From: Streptomyces griseosporeus
Lineage (GTDB): Bacteria; Actinomycetota; Actinomycetes; Streptomycetales; Streptomycetaceae
Reading direction: 5' to 3'
Length of the DNA stretch: 64,000 nucleotides
NCBI RefSeq assembly: GCF_014656055.1
Contig: NZ_BNBR01000008.1
Location: 181,110-245,109, forward strand
The position numbers were made by a program, and so were the translations under genes. Positions 1-10,256 of the stretch are shown in pieces; within the stretch, counting starts at the first letter, position 1, and each line of letters starts with the position of its first letter. The notes below the pieces were generated by a model. The model was not told the origin of the DNA and searched no databases. It saw only the letters and a list, made by a program, of their open reading frames with translations.

Positions 1-2
1 CG

Positions 3-44
3 GCGCCGGCCGGCACGGTCGCCTCCCCCCTCGCCTCCTACTGA
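3..44 (+). CDS. Possible 3' end of an upstream gene (partial)
   Basis: An open frame runs from the window edge to a TGA at 42-44 and would encode a tail ending ASPLASY. It lies 23 bases before the next start codon on the same strand, so it may be the end of a co-transcribed gene. Too short to assign a product; the frame could also be chance. Confidence 0.3.
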   Translation, partial: APAGTVASPLASY

Positions 45-67
45 CCGCGCCGAGGAGACCGCGCACG

Positions 68-1585
68 ATGACCACACAGACGTACGACGCTCTCGGCTTC
101 GACCCCGCGCCCGGTGTGCCGGCCACCGTGCGCGAGCTGGTCAGCTCCCTGACCGGTGTCAGCAAGCAGCTGCACGACGCCCACGCCACGCTGAGCAAGC
201 TCGGCAGGCCCGACGCGGAGTGGGTGGGCGAGGCGGCGTCCGCCTTCGCGAAGAAGACCGGCTCGCTGCCGAAGTACCTCTCCGACGGGCACACGTCGCT
301 GCTCGACGCCGCGCACGCGCTGCGCACCTGGGAGACCCGGCTCACCGACTTCCAGGCGCTGGCCCGGCGCTACGAGCACGAGGCCGCCGTCGCCCGCAAG
401 GCGCTGAAGGACGCGGAGGGCAACCCGGACCTGAAGCTCGCGGGACGCACCTTCGACACGGACGCGGAGCTGCAGGACGCGCAGCGGCGGCTGGACCACG
501 CGGTGAAGCGGGTCAACGACGCCTCCGACGAGCTGAACGCGATCATCAAGAAGGCCAAGGAGCTGCTGGGCGACCACGAGGCCGCCGCCCGTGCCGCCGC
601 CGAGGCGATCCGCAAGGCCGCCGGCATGGCGCCGGACGAGTCGCTGCTCGACAAGCTCAAGGACCTGCTCTCCAGCATCACCGACAAGGTGGCCGAGCTG
701 GCCGGTGACCTGTGGGACTGGATCAAGAAGCACGCCGACACGATCTACAAGATCGGTGACTGGCTCGGGTACGCCAGCGCCGCCTGCGACATCCTCGCCG
801 TCGTCTTCTCCGAGACCATCGTCGGCGCGGTGATCTTCGAGGGCATCGGCATGGTGCTCAACGGCGGTGCCCTGCTCTTCCACGGTGTGGGCTGGGCGGC
901 CGGAGCGAAGAAGGGCAGCTGGACGGATATCGGTCTGGACCTGGTCGGCTTCGTGCCGTTCGGTGACCTCGCGCGGCTCGGGAAGGTCGGCAAGGGCGCC
1001 CTGAAGGGCGTGAAGATACCGATGAACGTGCTGGACTTCGGCGCGAAGGCGGCGGACTCCTGGAAGCGCGCCCGGAACATCATCGACCACGTCGGCGGGA
1101 CCGCGAAGCTCGGTGACGACGCCGAGCAGTGGGTGATGCGGAACGTCAACGCGATGGGCAGCAAGGCGCACGCCATCCACGTCACGGCGGACACGCTGGC
1201 GGACCGGTTCAAGGTGGCCGTCGCGAAGGAGTTCGGTGACCGCAACCTGTACGGGGCGGGCACGAAGCTGTCGGACATCGGCTTCCAGAAGGTGATGCCG
1301 GCGCTGATCGAGAACACGCCGCTGAAGCGCATCCCCGCGCTCGCGGACTCGGTCAAGCCGATCATCGACAACGGCCGTGTCGTCGACAAGTACATCGACC
1401 CGCGGTCCTGGACGGCCCGCGGCTACGAGGCGGTCTCCGGGGCGAAGAACCTCTACAAGGAGGGTGTGCGCGTCGTGACGGAGGACGTGCAGTACGGGTC
1501 GGAGAAGATCCACGAGAAGCTCGACCAGGCGCGGGAGACGGCGAGCCACGTCTTCGACCGCCTGACGGCCAACCCGTTTGGATGA
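68..1585 (+). CDS. WXG-like / putative type VII secretion-associated protein
   Basis: A 505-residue protein with an N-terminal helical, Ala/Lys/Glu-rich part (about residues 15-230) that looks like the WXG100/LXG-type coiled coils of type VII (Esx) substrates. It includes a W-x-G-like DAEWVGEAASAF at about residues 50-60. A hydrophobic stretch follows at about 235-290 (CDILAVVFSETIVGAVIFEG and on), then a charged C-terminal half with no motif I recognise. GAGGAG about 10 bases before the ATG supports the start. The stop overlaps the next ATG (ATGA), so the two genes are probably co-translated. The C-terminal half could be a toxin or a structural domain, but no catalytic signature is visible. 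The function is inferred only from architecture. Confidence 0.6.
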   Translation: MTTQTYDALGFDPAPGVPATVRELVSSLTGVSKQLHDAHATLSKLGRPDAEWVGEAASAFAKKTGSLPKYLSDGHTSLLDAAHALRTWETRLTDFQALARRYEHEAAVARKALKDAEGNPDLKLAGRTFDTDAELQDAQRRLDHAVKRVNDASDELNAIIKKAKELLGDHEAAARAAAEAIRKAAGMAPDESLLDKLKDLLSSITDKVAELAGDLWDWIKKHADTIYKIGDWLGYASAACDILAVVFSETIVGAVIFEGIGMVLNGGALLFHGVGWAAGAKKGSWTDIGLDLVGFVPFGDLARLGKVGKGALKGVKIPMNVLDFGAKAADSWKRARNIIDHVGGTAKLGDDAEQWVMRNVNAMGSKAHAIHVTADTLADRFKVAVAKEFGDRNLYGAGTKLSDIGFQKVMPALIENTPLKRIPALADSVKPIIDNGRVVDKYIDPRSWTARGYEAVSGAKNLYKEGVRVVTEDVQYGSEKIHEKLDQARETASHVFDRLTANPFG

Positions 1586-2262
1586 CCACCGTGGACCACA
1601 CCCCGTACACGTTCCTGATCTCGGCGAACAACCCCGTGCCGCTGTCCGGGCCGGTGCCGCCGCACCTGCCGCCCGACGCGGAGACGCCCGCGACGATCCG
1701 CCGTACCGGACAGCGCCCCGAGGAGCCGCCCCTCGCCCGGGTCGTCACGCCGCGCCTGGACCGGCGCTGGAGCCGCAAGGCACCCGTGCCGTTCTGGATC
1801 CACTCCGGCCCGGACGACGCCCTGCTCTGCTCCGTCCACCCGGCCGGCCCGGACAGCTACGAGGTCCACGCCGCCGACGGCACCCCGCTGGCCCGCGTCA
1901 CGCGCCACCCCGGCCGCTTCCTGCCGTGGCCCCGCAGGGTCCGCTGGTCGGCGGACCCCGCGGGGTCGTTCGGGCAGGTCACGGGCCGTGAGGGCACCCG
2001 GTGGGGGTGGCTGACCTATGTGGTCACTTCCCCGGTCTGGTTCCTCTGGGTCGTGGGCATGACCCTGTTCTCCTTCTTCGACGGCAGCCCCGACGACTTC
2101 ACCTTCGGCCGCCCGTCCCGCACCCGCTGGCACGCCCCCGGCACGGGCACGGTCCTGGACTACCGGGGCCGGCGGAAGACCTGCCGGCACGACCCCGGTC
2201 ACCTGGACTCCCGCACGGCCTACGCCCTGGCGGTGCTGCGGACCTGGTCCGCGTCACGCTGA
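1582..2262 (+). CDS. Conserved hypothetical protein with one membrane segment
   Basis: A 226-residue protein whose ATG overlaps the stop of the WXG-like gene (ATGA), so it is likely its partner. The N-terminal 50 residues are Pro-rich. The middle part (about 65-140) looks like a small beta-rich domain. One strongly hydrophobic segment lies at about 143-165 (WLTYVVTSPVWFLWVVGMTL), followed by an Arg-rich tail. I recognise no family. In context it may be a chaperone, immunity or membrane partner of the upstream protein, but this is speculation. Its stop is only 2 bases from the stop of the convergent xylanase gene. Confidence 0.55.
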   Translation: MTTVDHTPYTFLISANNPVPLSGPVPPHLPPDAETPATIRRTGQRPEEPPLARVVTPRLDRRWSRKAPVPFWIHSGPDDALLCSVHPAGPDSYEVHAADGTPLARVTRHPGRFLPWPRRVRWSADPAGSFGQVTGREGTRWGWLTYVVTSPVWFLWVVGMTLFSFFDGSPDDFTFGRPSRTRWHAPGTGTVLDYRGRRKTCRHDPGHLDSRTAYALAVLRTWSASR

Positions 2263-2264
2263 GG

Positions 2265-3344
2265 TCAGCGCCGGCCCTGCCGCAGCTCCTGCCGCAGCGC
2301 CTCGTACGCCGGCTTCCGGCGGTACGACTCGTCGTACAGGCAGGCCGCGCCCTCGCCGTCGAAGACGTCGGGGACCCAGGAGTACTGGTCGGCGAAGCCC
2401 CACACCGTGAAGGACGTGCAGCTCGTCGAGCCGAGGCAGGCCGACAGCAGGCCGCGGTAGTAGTCCGCCTGCGTGGCCAGCTTCGTCGCGTCCGCGGGCA
2501 GCGGTATGCGGACGTCGACCTCCGTGAACGCGGTCTGCAGGCCGAGGTCCGCGAACCGCTTCAGGTTGGCGCCGACATCGCCCGGGAAGCCGTACTGGGT
2601 GCTGAGGTGGCCCTGGATGCCGAAGCCGTCGACGCGGACGCCCTGGGCCTTCAGCTGCTTCGCCAGCTCGTAGTAGGCCGTGGACTTCGCGTTCACACCC
2701 TCCACGTTGTAGTCGTTGAAGAACAGCTTCACCTTCGGGTCGGCCTCGCGGGCCCAGCGGAAGGCGTCGGCGATGTAGCCGGGGCCGAGCTTCTGCAGCC
2801 AGAGGGAGTCGCGGTAGGTGCCGTCGTCGTTGAAGACCTCGTTCACCACGTCCCACTGGTAGAGCTTGCCCTTGAAGTGGGTCACCACGGTCTTGATGTG
2901 GTCGTGCAGGATCTCGCGGAGTTCCGCGGAGTCGATCGTGCCGTCCGCGACGCCCTGGGTGAGCCACCCGGGCAGCTGGTTGTGCCAGAGCAGCGTGTGG
3001 CCGCGCACCGACTGGCCGTGGGCGCGGGCGAAGTCGATCAGCTGGTCGGCGGCCGTCCAGTCGTACACGCCCCGCTGCGGCTCGACGACCTCCCACTTCA
3101 TGACGTTCTCGGCGGTCACCGAGCTGAACTCCCGGCCGGTGATCCGGCGGTAGTCGGCGTCCTCCGCCAGCGCGGTGGTGTTGACCGCCGTGCCGAACTT
3201 CAGGTGCGCCCGCTCGGCCGCCGCCCTCAGCGGCATGCCGGGGGCCTGGGTGTCCGAGGCGGCGGACGCCGTCTGCGCCCCCGCCCCGAGCAGCAGGGCG
3301 CCGGCCGCGAGGAGCGCGGCGGAGGTGGTGCGAACTTGCCTCAT
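2265..3344 (-). CDS. Secreted endo-1,4-beta-xylanase, GH10
   Basis: A 359-residue secreted endo-xylanase that hydrolyses internal beta-1,4 bonds of xylan. A Sec signal peptide (MRQVRTTSAALLAAG, then an AQTASA-type cleavage site) is followed by one GH10 catalytic barrel: KFGTAVN and FSSVTAENVMKWE near the start, acid/base Glu in WDVVNEVFND, nucleophile Glu in FTEVDVRI, then a Cys pair (CLGSTSC) and TVWGFADQYSW. No carbohydrate-binding module is present. The ATG at 3344 has GGGAAAG upstream. A second ATG at 3365 overlaps the stop of the GH115 gene (TGATG) and would add seven residues; the signal peptide favours the inner start. It is the second gene of a xylan operon. Confidence 0.93.
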   Translation of the reverse strand: MRQVRTTSAALLAAGALLLGAGAQTASAASDTQAPGMPLRAAAERAHLKFGTAVNTTALAEDADYRRITGREFSSVTAENVMKWEVVEPQRGVYDWTAADQLIDFARAHGQSVRGHTLLWHNQLPGWLTQGVADGTIDSAELREILHDHIKTVVTHFKGKLYQWDVVNEVFNDDGTYRDSLWLQKLGPGYIADAFRWAREADPKVKLFFNDYNVEGVNAKSTAYYELAKQLKAQGVRVDGFGIQGHLSTQYGFPGDVGANLKRFADLGLQTAFTEVDVRIPLPADATKLATQADYYRGLLSACLGSTSCTSFTVWGFADQYSWVPDVFDGEGAACLYDESYRRKPAYEALRQELRQGRR

Positions 3345-3364
3345 CGTTGTCTTTCCCTTTCCCA

Positions 3365-6300
3365 TCAGTGAATGCGGTGGCTCTCCAGCGGGCCCAGGTA
3401 CGTCTCCGGCAGGCCGCCCGTGTCGATCAGCAGACGCTGTACGACGACCGTCGGGTCGACCATCCAGAAGCGCAGCCGGTGCACGCCGGCCTCCGCGATC
3501 CGGTGGCGCGTGGACGTCCGGTTCACGTTGTCGGACGTGTGGCGTTCCCACCGGCGGTTCAGGCCCCCGTCGTCCGGGCCCGTCACGGCGATGACGTCCA
3601 CGGTCTGCGGGGGCGCGTCGTCGAAGGAGACGGCGTAGCGCAGGCCGGGGCGGGCCAGGGCCGGGTTGCGGGGCGAGAGGTACGCCCACACGGTGACCTC
3701 GCCCGGCGTCAGCAGCGTCACGTCGTACTCCAGGCGCGGCCCGTTCCCGCCCGGCGTCTGCGCCGGCGCCGTCACCGGCACCGGGGTCATGCCCGCGCCG
3801 GTACGGCCGAGGCGGTCGACGCGCAGCCAGCCGATGTCGCGGGTGCCGACGGCGCGCGTGTAGTGCTCGGCGTCGATGGCGACGTAGCCGCCGGCCTCGA
3901 CGAAGCCCTTCAGTCCGCGCGGGGAGAGCGGGGAGGCCACGGCCCGTACGGTCACGGTGCGGCCCGCGCCCTCGACGGTCAGCTGCCCCTCGGCCCGCCC
4001 GGCCGGCACCTTCGCCCAGTCGACCGTCACGGCCACCCGGGTCTGCTGCCGTACCGTCCCGCGCGGCCGGTCCACGCGCAGCCACGGCACCGAGGCGGTG
4101 ATCCGGTACGGGAACGCGCGCGTGCCCCGGTTGAAGATCTCCACGTACGTCCCCGTGGGGTCCGTGCGGTACGGGCTGAACTCCGGCAGCACCGGGCCCG
4201 GCTCCCCGCTCCCCGGCCACCAGTCCTCCGAGCCGGTCACGGCGACGCCCATCTCCGCCACGTCCGGCACCTCGATGCGCCGGACCGCCGGGAAGAGGAC
4301 GTCGGGGATGGCCACGTTGTCCCGCTCGGGCTGCTGCCAGGGGGCGTTGGGGCCGTACCGTTCCACGTCGCCGTAGTCGATGTGCGGCTGGAGCTGGAAG
4401 TCCTGCCACTTGCCGCCGGCGATCTCCTGGTTGAAGACGTCCTGGAGGCGGAAGTCCTCCGCGAGGCCCGCCTCGGCCTTCGCGGCGAGGTCGTTGGTGG
4501 CGGCGCGGCCCTGGCGGGCGTAGAGGAGGTTGGTGAACTCGGCCTCGCGCAGCTCGTAGAGGTTGGCGGTGGCCTGGATGTTGTAGCCGACCAGTTCGAA
4601 CCAGGCGTCCGAGGCGGATGCGGGAAGGTCGCGGGCCACGCGGGCCGCGTCCTTGCCGAGCCGCCGCCAATCCTCCGTGACGCGCTCCAACTCGCCCCAG
4701 TAGAAGGGGGTCTGCTGGTCGTCGTAGAGGACGGCCGAGTCGTCCGTCGCCAGGTCCTTGGTGGGGTCCAGAGTGATACGGCGGTTCAGCAGCTCCGGCT
4801 TGCGGCGGTGCTGGAGATGGCCGTAGCGGGCGAGGAGGCCGGCGATCGCCTCGGCGTGCTCCTCGCCGAAGTGGAGGGCGGCGTAACGGCGTTCCCACTC
4901 GGACAGGGCGCCCAGGGTCCAGCGCCCGGGGTTCCAGGCGTAGTCCATGAAGAAGTGCGTGGGCAGCTCGTTGCCCTTGAGGTCGCCGACGTTGGTCACC
5001 CACAGGGTGGTGTTGCCGTAGGCCACCGCCTGGTGCAGCTGGTCCCACAGGTTGGGCAGGTTGACCGTGTCGACCCACTTGTAGTTGCGGCCGTCGCCGA
5101 CGTAGTCGAAGTGGTAGTAGAGGCCGTAGCCGCCCTTGCGCGGCGGTTCGGCGGGGTCGGGGTGCATGCGGATGTTGCCCCAGTTGTCGTCGCAGAGGAC
5201 GACGGTGACGTCGTCGGGGGCGCGCAGGCCGCGGGTCCAGTAGCGCTGGACCTCCTTGTACAGCGTCCACACCTGCGGGACGGACGTCTCCGAGCCGGTG
5301 ACCTCGGCGATGATGCGCCGCTGGGTGGCGATGATCTCGTGCATCAGCTCGATGGCGTCGCCGTCGGGCAGGCTGGTGTCGCCGTTGCCGCGCATGCCGA
5401 GCGTGACGACTCCCTCGATGCCCTGGTCGGCCATCCGGCGCACGCCCTCGCGCCAGTACGCCTCGATGGCGGCGCGGTTGCGGCGGAAGGACCACTCGCC
5501 GGTGCCGCCGTACGGGTCGTGGCCGGGGGTGACGATGTTCCCGGCGGCGTCGCGCTTGGCGGGGACGGCGTGCCGGTTCCACTCCTCGATGCCGCGCATC
5601 ATCGGGGCCTCGTGGGAGGTGCCGACGACGATGCCGTACTCGGTGGCGCGGGCGTGGTTGTCGGGGTCGTCCTCGGCGAAGGCGCGGCCCCAGACGGCCG
5701 GCCAGAGGTAGTTGGCCTTCAGGCGCAGCAGCAGTTCGAAGACCTTGGCGTAGAAGTCGGCGGTGAAGCCGCCGGGGTAGCCGGGTGCCTTGCCGGGACC
5801 GAAGAACCGCGGGGCCCAGGTGCCGAGGTTGGGGTTCTCGTCGTTGATGAAGACCCCGCGGTACCTCACGGTCGGCGTGCCCTGGGTCCAGGCGCCGGGG
5901 CGGACGAAGATCTGCCGCCGCCGGACCGGCCGGACGTCGTCCCACCAGTGCCAGGGGGAGACGCCGATGCCGCGGGAGACGTCGTACGCCCCGAAGATCG
6001 CGCCCCGCTGGTCGCTGCCGGCGATGACGAACGCGCGGTCGACGCCGGGCAGCGGGTGCTCGACGACCGTCTGCAGCGAGGTCTCCCACTTTCCGCGGAT
6101 CGCGGAGACGTCCAGCTTCCCCGCCGCGATCAGGCCGTCGAGCAGGGGGCTGTGGCCGACCGTGCCGACGATCGCGATCTCGCGGGCGCTCCCCCGCTCG
6201 GCGGCCGGGCGGACGCCGGTCACGCGCTCGATGTCGGCGCGCAGGTCGGCGGCGACGCGGCGGACGCCGGGGTGGTCGGCGGCGTCGACGAGGACGGGGA

Positions 6301-6502
6301 CCGCGCGGCCGGAGCGGACCAGGGGGAAGGCGCCGGGCTCGGGGCGGAAGGTGACGTAGGCGCCGGGGTCGGTGGGGCGCGGAGCCCTCGTGGCGGCCTC
6401 CGCGCCCCCCGCGGCCTCGGCGGTGACCGGCGGCAGCGCTGCTCCGAGCCCCGCTGCCATGCCGGTCCCGAGGACCGTTCTCCTGCTGACGTCCCGCGTC
6501 AT
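3365..6502 (-). CDS. Secreted GH115 xylan alpha-1,2-glucuronidase
   Basis: A 1045-residue enzyme of the GH115 type. These enzymes remove 4-O-methyl-glucuronic acid side chains from xylan, including internal ones. A twin-arginine signal is visible at the N-terminus (VSRRTVLGTGMAAGLGAALP), so it is probably exported folded through Tat. The body carries GH115-like stretches such as RYRGVFINDENPNLGTWAP, LKANYLWPAVWG and FHYDYVGD-type motifs (YYHFDYVGDGRNYKWVDTV). The C-terminal third is beta-rich, as in the accessory domains of this family. The ATG at 6502 is preceded by GGAGGG. The gene comes first and the GH10 xylanase follows by direct overlap, so debranching and backbone cleavage are produced together. 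Confidence 0.88.
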   Translation of the reverse strand: MTRDVSRRTVLGTGMAAGLGAALPPVTAEAAGGAEAATRAPRPTDPGAYVTFRPEPGAFPLVRSGRAVPVLVDAADHPGVRRVAADLRADIERVTGVRPAAERGSAREIAIVGTVGHSPLLDGLIAAGKLDVSAIRGKWETSLQTVVEHPLPGVDRAFVIAGSDQRGAIFGAYDVSRGIGVSPWHWWDDVRPVRRRQIFVRPGAWTQGTPTVRYRGVFINDENPNLGTWAPRFFGPGKAPGYPGGFTADFYAKVFELLLRLKANYLWPAVWGRAFAEDDPDNHARATEYGIVVGTSHEAPMMRGIEEWNRHAVPAKRDAAGNIVTPGHDPYGGTGEWSFRRNRAAIEAYWREGVRRMADQGIEGVVTLGMRGNGDTSLPDGDAIELMHEIIATQRRIIAEVTGSETSVPQVWTLYKEVQRYWTRGLRAPDDVTVVLCDDNWGNIRMHPDPAEPPRKGGYGLYYHFDYVGDGRNYKWVDTVNLPNLWDQLHQAVAYGNTTLWVTNVGDLKGNELPTHFFMDYAWNPGRWTLGALSEWERRYAALHFGEEHAEAIAGLLARYGHLQHRRKPELLNRRITLDPTKDLATDDSAVLYDDQQTPFYWGELERVTEDWRRLGKDAARVARDLPASASDAWFELVGYNIQATANLYELREAEFTNLLYARQGRAATNDLAAKAEAGLAEDFRLQDVFNQEIAGGKWQDFQLQPHIDYGDVERYGPNAPWQQPERDNVAIPDVLFPAVRRIEVPDVAEMGVAVTGSEDWWPGSGEPGPVLPEFSPYRTDPTGTYVEIFNRGTRAFPYRITASVPWLRVDRPRGTVRQQTRVAVTVDWAKVPAGRAEGQLTVEGAGRTVTVRAVASPLSPRGLKGFVEAGGYVAIDAEHYTRAVGTRDIGWLRVDRLGRTGAGMTPVPVTAPAQTPGGNGPRLEYDVTLLTPGEVTVWAYLSPRNPALARPGLRYAVSFDDAPPQTVDVIAVTGPDDGGLNRRWERHTSDNVNRTSTRHRIAEAGVHRLRFWMVDPTVVVQRLLIDTGGLPETYLGPLESHRIH

Positions 6503-6600
6503 ACGACACCCTCCCTGCCACGCACTAATTTGGAAAGCGGCATGACAAATGCTGGGGTCGGGTGACCGGTGTGAACAATGGGGCGGTCGGCAACGAAGCG

Positions 6601-6616
6601 GCAACGAAACGTTGCG
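6601..6616. promoter_or_regulatory. LacI-type palindromic operator upstream of the xylan genes
   Basis: GCAACGAAACGTTGC is a perfect inverted repeat with a 3-base centre. The overlapping CGAAACGTTGCG is one base off CGAAACGTTTCG, the shape of LacI-family operators that control glycoside hydrolase genes in Streptomyces. It lies about 100 bases upstream of the GH115 start. The regulator is not in the window. A half site (GCAACGAAG) lies just before it. Confidence 0.5.
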
Positions 6617-6650
6617 ACGAGGGCACACAGAGTGACGGGCCGGACACGCG

Positions 6651-6689
6651 AAAAGGGCCCGCACGACCGAAGTCGTACGGGCCCCTTTC
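6651..6689 (-). terminator. Terminator after tuf
   Basis: Stem-loop with long near-complementary arms AAAGGGGCCCGTACGAC and GTCGTGCGGGCCCTTT around a CTTCGG-like tetraloop, about 50 bases past the tuf stop. The flanking A/T runs make it able to work in both directions. Confidence 0.75.
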
Positions 6690-6740
6690 AGGAGCTCACG
6701 AGGGAGCTACCGGGTCACGGGACCCTCAAGCAAGCGGAAC

Positions 6741-7934
<1,194 letters not shown>

Positions 7935-8013
7935 TGGGGTCCTCCTGTGGAGTGGTTCTGTACGCCTTACTTCATCGGCGCCAGGTGATCTTTGCTGTAA
8001 AGGCCCGGAACCC

Positions 8014-8047
8014 GGGGCAAACGCTCACGATTGCGGGCGTTTACCCC
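8014..8047 (-). terminator. Hairpin between fusA and tuf
   Basis: GGGGTAAACGC and GCGTTTGCCCC form an 11-bp stem (one G-T pair) with a 12-base loop, between the fusA stop and the tuf start. It has no strong T run after it, so it may be a partial terminator or a processing site that sets tuf expression apart from fusA. Confidence 0.5.
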
Positions 8048-8090
8048 TTGAGGCTCCGGAGTCAAGCCTACGGCGTGGGAACGCGGTGCG

Positions 8091-10217
8091 TTACTCGCCC
8101 TTGGCCTTCGCGATGATCTCCTCGGCGACGTTCCGCGGAACCTCGGCGTAGGAGTGGAACTGCATCGAGTAGCTTGCGCGACCCGACGTCTTGCTGCGGA
8201 GGTCGCCGACGTAGCCGAACATCTCCGACAGGGGCACGAGGCCCTTCACGACGCGGGCACCGGCCCGCTCCTCCATGGCCTCGATCATGCCACGGCGGGA
8301 GTTGATGTCGCCGATCACGTCGCCCATGTAGTCCTCGGGCGTGGTGACCTCGACGGCCATCATCGGCTCGAGGAGCACGGGGCTGGCCTTGCGCGCGGCC
8401 TCCTTGAAGGCCTGCGAACCGGCGATCTTGAACGCGAGCTCGGAGGAGTCGACCTCGTGGTAGGCACCGTCGAGCAGCGTGACACGCACACCGGTCATCT
8501 CGTAGCCGGCGAGGATGCCGAACTGCATGGCCTCCTGGCAACCGGCGTCGACCGAGGGGATGTACTCCTTCGGGATACGTCCACCAGTGACCTGGTTGAC
8601 GAACTCGTAGGACATGTCGCCACCCTCGATCGGCTCGACCGAGATGATGACGCGGCCGAACTGGCCCGTACCACCGGTCTGCTTCTTGTGGGTGTACTCG
8701 ACCTTCTCGACCGACTTGCGGATGGTCTCGCGGTACGCGACCTGCGGCTTGCCGACGTTGGCCTCGACCTTGAACTCGCGCTTCATGCGGTCGACGAGCA
8801 CCTCGAGGTGCAGCTCGCCCATACCGCCGATGACGGTCTGGCCGGTCTCCTCGTTGGTGTGGACCTGGAAGGAGGGGTCCTCCTCCGCGAGACGCTGGAT
8901 GGCGACACCCAGCTTCTCCTGGTCGCCCTTCGACTTCGGCTCGATCGCGACCTCGATGACCGGCGCCGGGAAGTCCATGGACTCCAGGACCACCGGGGAC
9001 TTGTCGTCGCAGAGCGTCTCACCGGTGGTGGTCTGCTTCAGACCCATGACGGCGACGATGTCGCCGGCGCCCACCGACGCGATCTCCTCACGCTTGTTCG
9101 CGTGCATGCGGTAGATCTTGCCGATGCGCTCCTTGCGGCCCTTGACGGAGTTCAGCACGGCGGTGCCGGACTCCAGGCGGCCGGAGTACACGCGGACGAA
9201 GGTGAGCTTGCCGAGGTGCGGGTCGCTCATGATCTTGAACGCCAGCGCCGCGAGGGGCTCCTCGTCGGACGGCTTGCGCTTGATGACCTCTTCGGCGTTG
9301 TCGACCGCGTGGCCCTCGATGGCCTCGATGTCGACCGGGGAGGGCAGGTAGCGCACGACCGCGTCGAGCAGGGGCTGGACGCCCTTGTTCTTGAACGCGG
9401 TGCCGCAGAAGACCGGGGTCACCGTGGTGCCCTGGCCCTTGCCGGAAGCGATCGTGATACGGCGGATGGCCGCGTACAGCTGCTCCTCGGAGGGCTCCTC
9501 GCCCTCCAGGTACAGCTCCATGATCTCTTCGTCGTTCTCGGCGACGGCCTCGAGCAGCTTGCCGCGCCACTCCTCGGCGGCCTCGGTGTGCGTGGCCGGG
9601 ATGTCGACGACGTCGTACATCTCGCCCTTGGTCGCCTCGGCGGACCACACGAGCGCCTTCATGCGGACCAGGTCCACGACGCCCTTGAAGTCGGCCTCCG
9701 CGCCGATCGGCAGCTGCATCACGATCGGCTGGGCACCCAGCCGGTCGCTGATCATGTCGACGCAGCGGTGGAACTCGGCACCGGTGCGGTCGAGCTTGTT
9801 GACGAAGCAGATACGCGGAACGCCGTAGCGGTCCGCCTGACGCCACACCGTCTCGGACTGCGGCTCGACGCCGGCGACGCCGTCGAACACCGTCACGGCA
9901 CCGTCGAGCACGCGCAGGGAACGCTCCACCTCGACGGTGAAGTCGACGTGACCCGGCGTGTCGATGATGTTGATGGTGTGGTCGACGTCGTCCAGCGACC
10001 AGTGACAGGTGGTGGCAGCAGAGGTGATCGTGATGCCACGCTCCTGCTCCTGCTCCATCCAGTCCATGGTGGCAGCGCCGTCGTGGACCTCACCGATCTT
10101 GTAGGACACACCGGTGTAGAACAGGATCCGCTCGGTGGTGGTCGTCTTGCCCGCGTCGATGTGGGCCATGATGCCGATGTTGCGCACCTTGGCCAGGTCA
10201 AGCGAAGTGGTAGCCAT
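8091..10217 (-). CDS. fusA: Elongation factor G
   Basis: A 708-residue translocase GTPase that moves tRNA and mRNA on the ribosome. The G domain has the P-loop AHIDAGKT, DTPGHVDF and NKLD. Domains II to V follow, ending with the typical SYAEVPRNVAEEIIAKAKGE tail. Length and motifs are normal, and nothing suggests a changed drug site. EF-G works on the L11/23S rRNA GTPase centre that nosiheptide blocks, and the nos cluster lies about 1.3 kb upstream of this gene. It is third in the rpsL-rpsG-fusA-tuf operon. Confidence 0.98.
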   Translation of the reverse strand: MATTSLDLAKVRNIGIMAHIDAGKTTTTERILFYTGVSYKIGEVHDGAATMDWMEQEQERGITITSAATTCHWSLDDVDHTINIIDTPGHVDFTVEVERSLRVLDGAVTVFDGVAGVEPQSETVWRQADRYGVPRICFVNKLDRTGAEFHRCVDMISDRLGAQPIVMQLPIGAEADFKGVVDLVRMKALVWSAEATKGEMYDVVDIPATHTEAAEEWRGKLLEAVAENDEEIMELYLEGEEPSEEQLYAAIRRITIASGKGQGTTVTPVFCGTAFKNKGVQPLLDAVVRYLPSPVDIEAIEGHAVDNAEEVIKRKPSDEEPLAALAFKIMSDPHLGKLTFVRVYSGRLESGTAVLNSVKGRKERIGKIYRMHANKREEIASVGAGDIVAVMGLKQTTTGETLCDDKSPVVLESMDFPAPVIEVAIEPKSKGDQEKLGVAIQRLAEEDPSFQVHTNEETGQTVIGGMGELHLEVLVDRMKREFKVEANVGKPQVAYRETIRKSVEKVEYTHKKQTGGTGQFGRVIISVEPIEGGDMSYEFVNQVTGGRIPKEYIPSVDAGCQEAMQFGILAGYEMTGVRVTLLDGAYHEVDSSELAFKIAGSQAFKEAARKASPVLLEPMMAVEVTTPEDYMGDVIGDINSRRGMIEAMEERAGARVVKGLVPLSEMFGYVGDLRSKTSGRASYSMQFHSYAEVPRNVAEEIIAKAKGE

Positions 10218-10256
10218 AAGGCTTCAGTCTTCTCTCGGTTCTCGAAGGGGTTCCGA

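Noticed and set aside
2265..6521. A single 1418-codon open frame covering the xylanase and the GH115 gene
   Set aside because: Its first part is Arg/Pro/Gly-rich shadow coding. Only the last 359 codons, starting at 3344, form a real protein; the GH115 gene occupies another frame.
3347..6565. Long plus-strand frame opposite the GH115 gene
   Set aside because: High-GC antisense shadow with no family signal; the minus-strand gene has signal peptide, RBS and conserved motifs.
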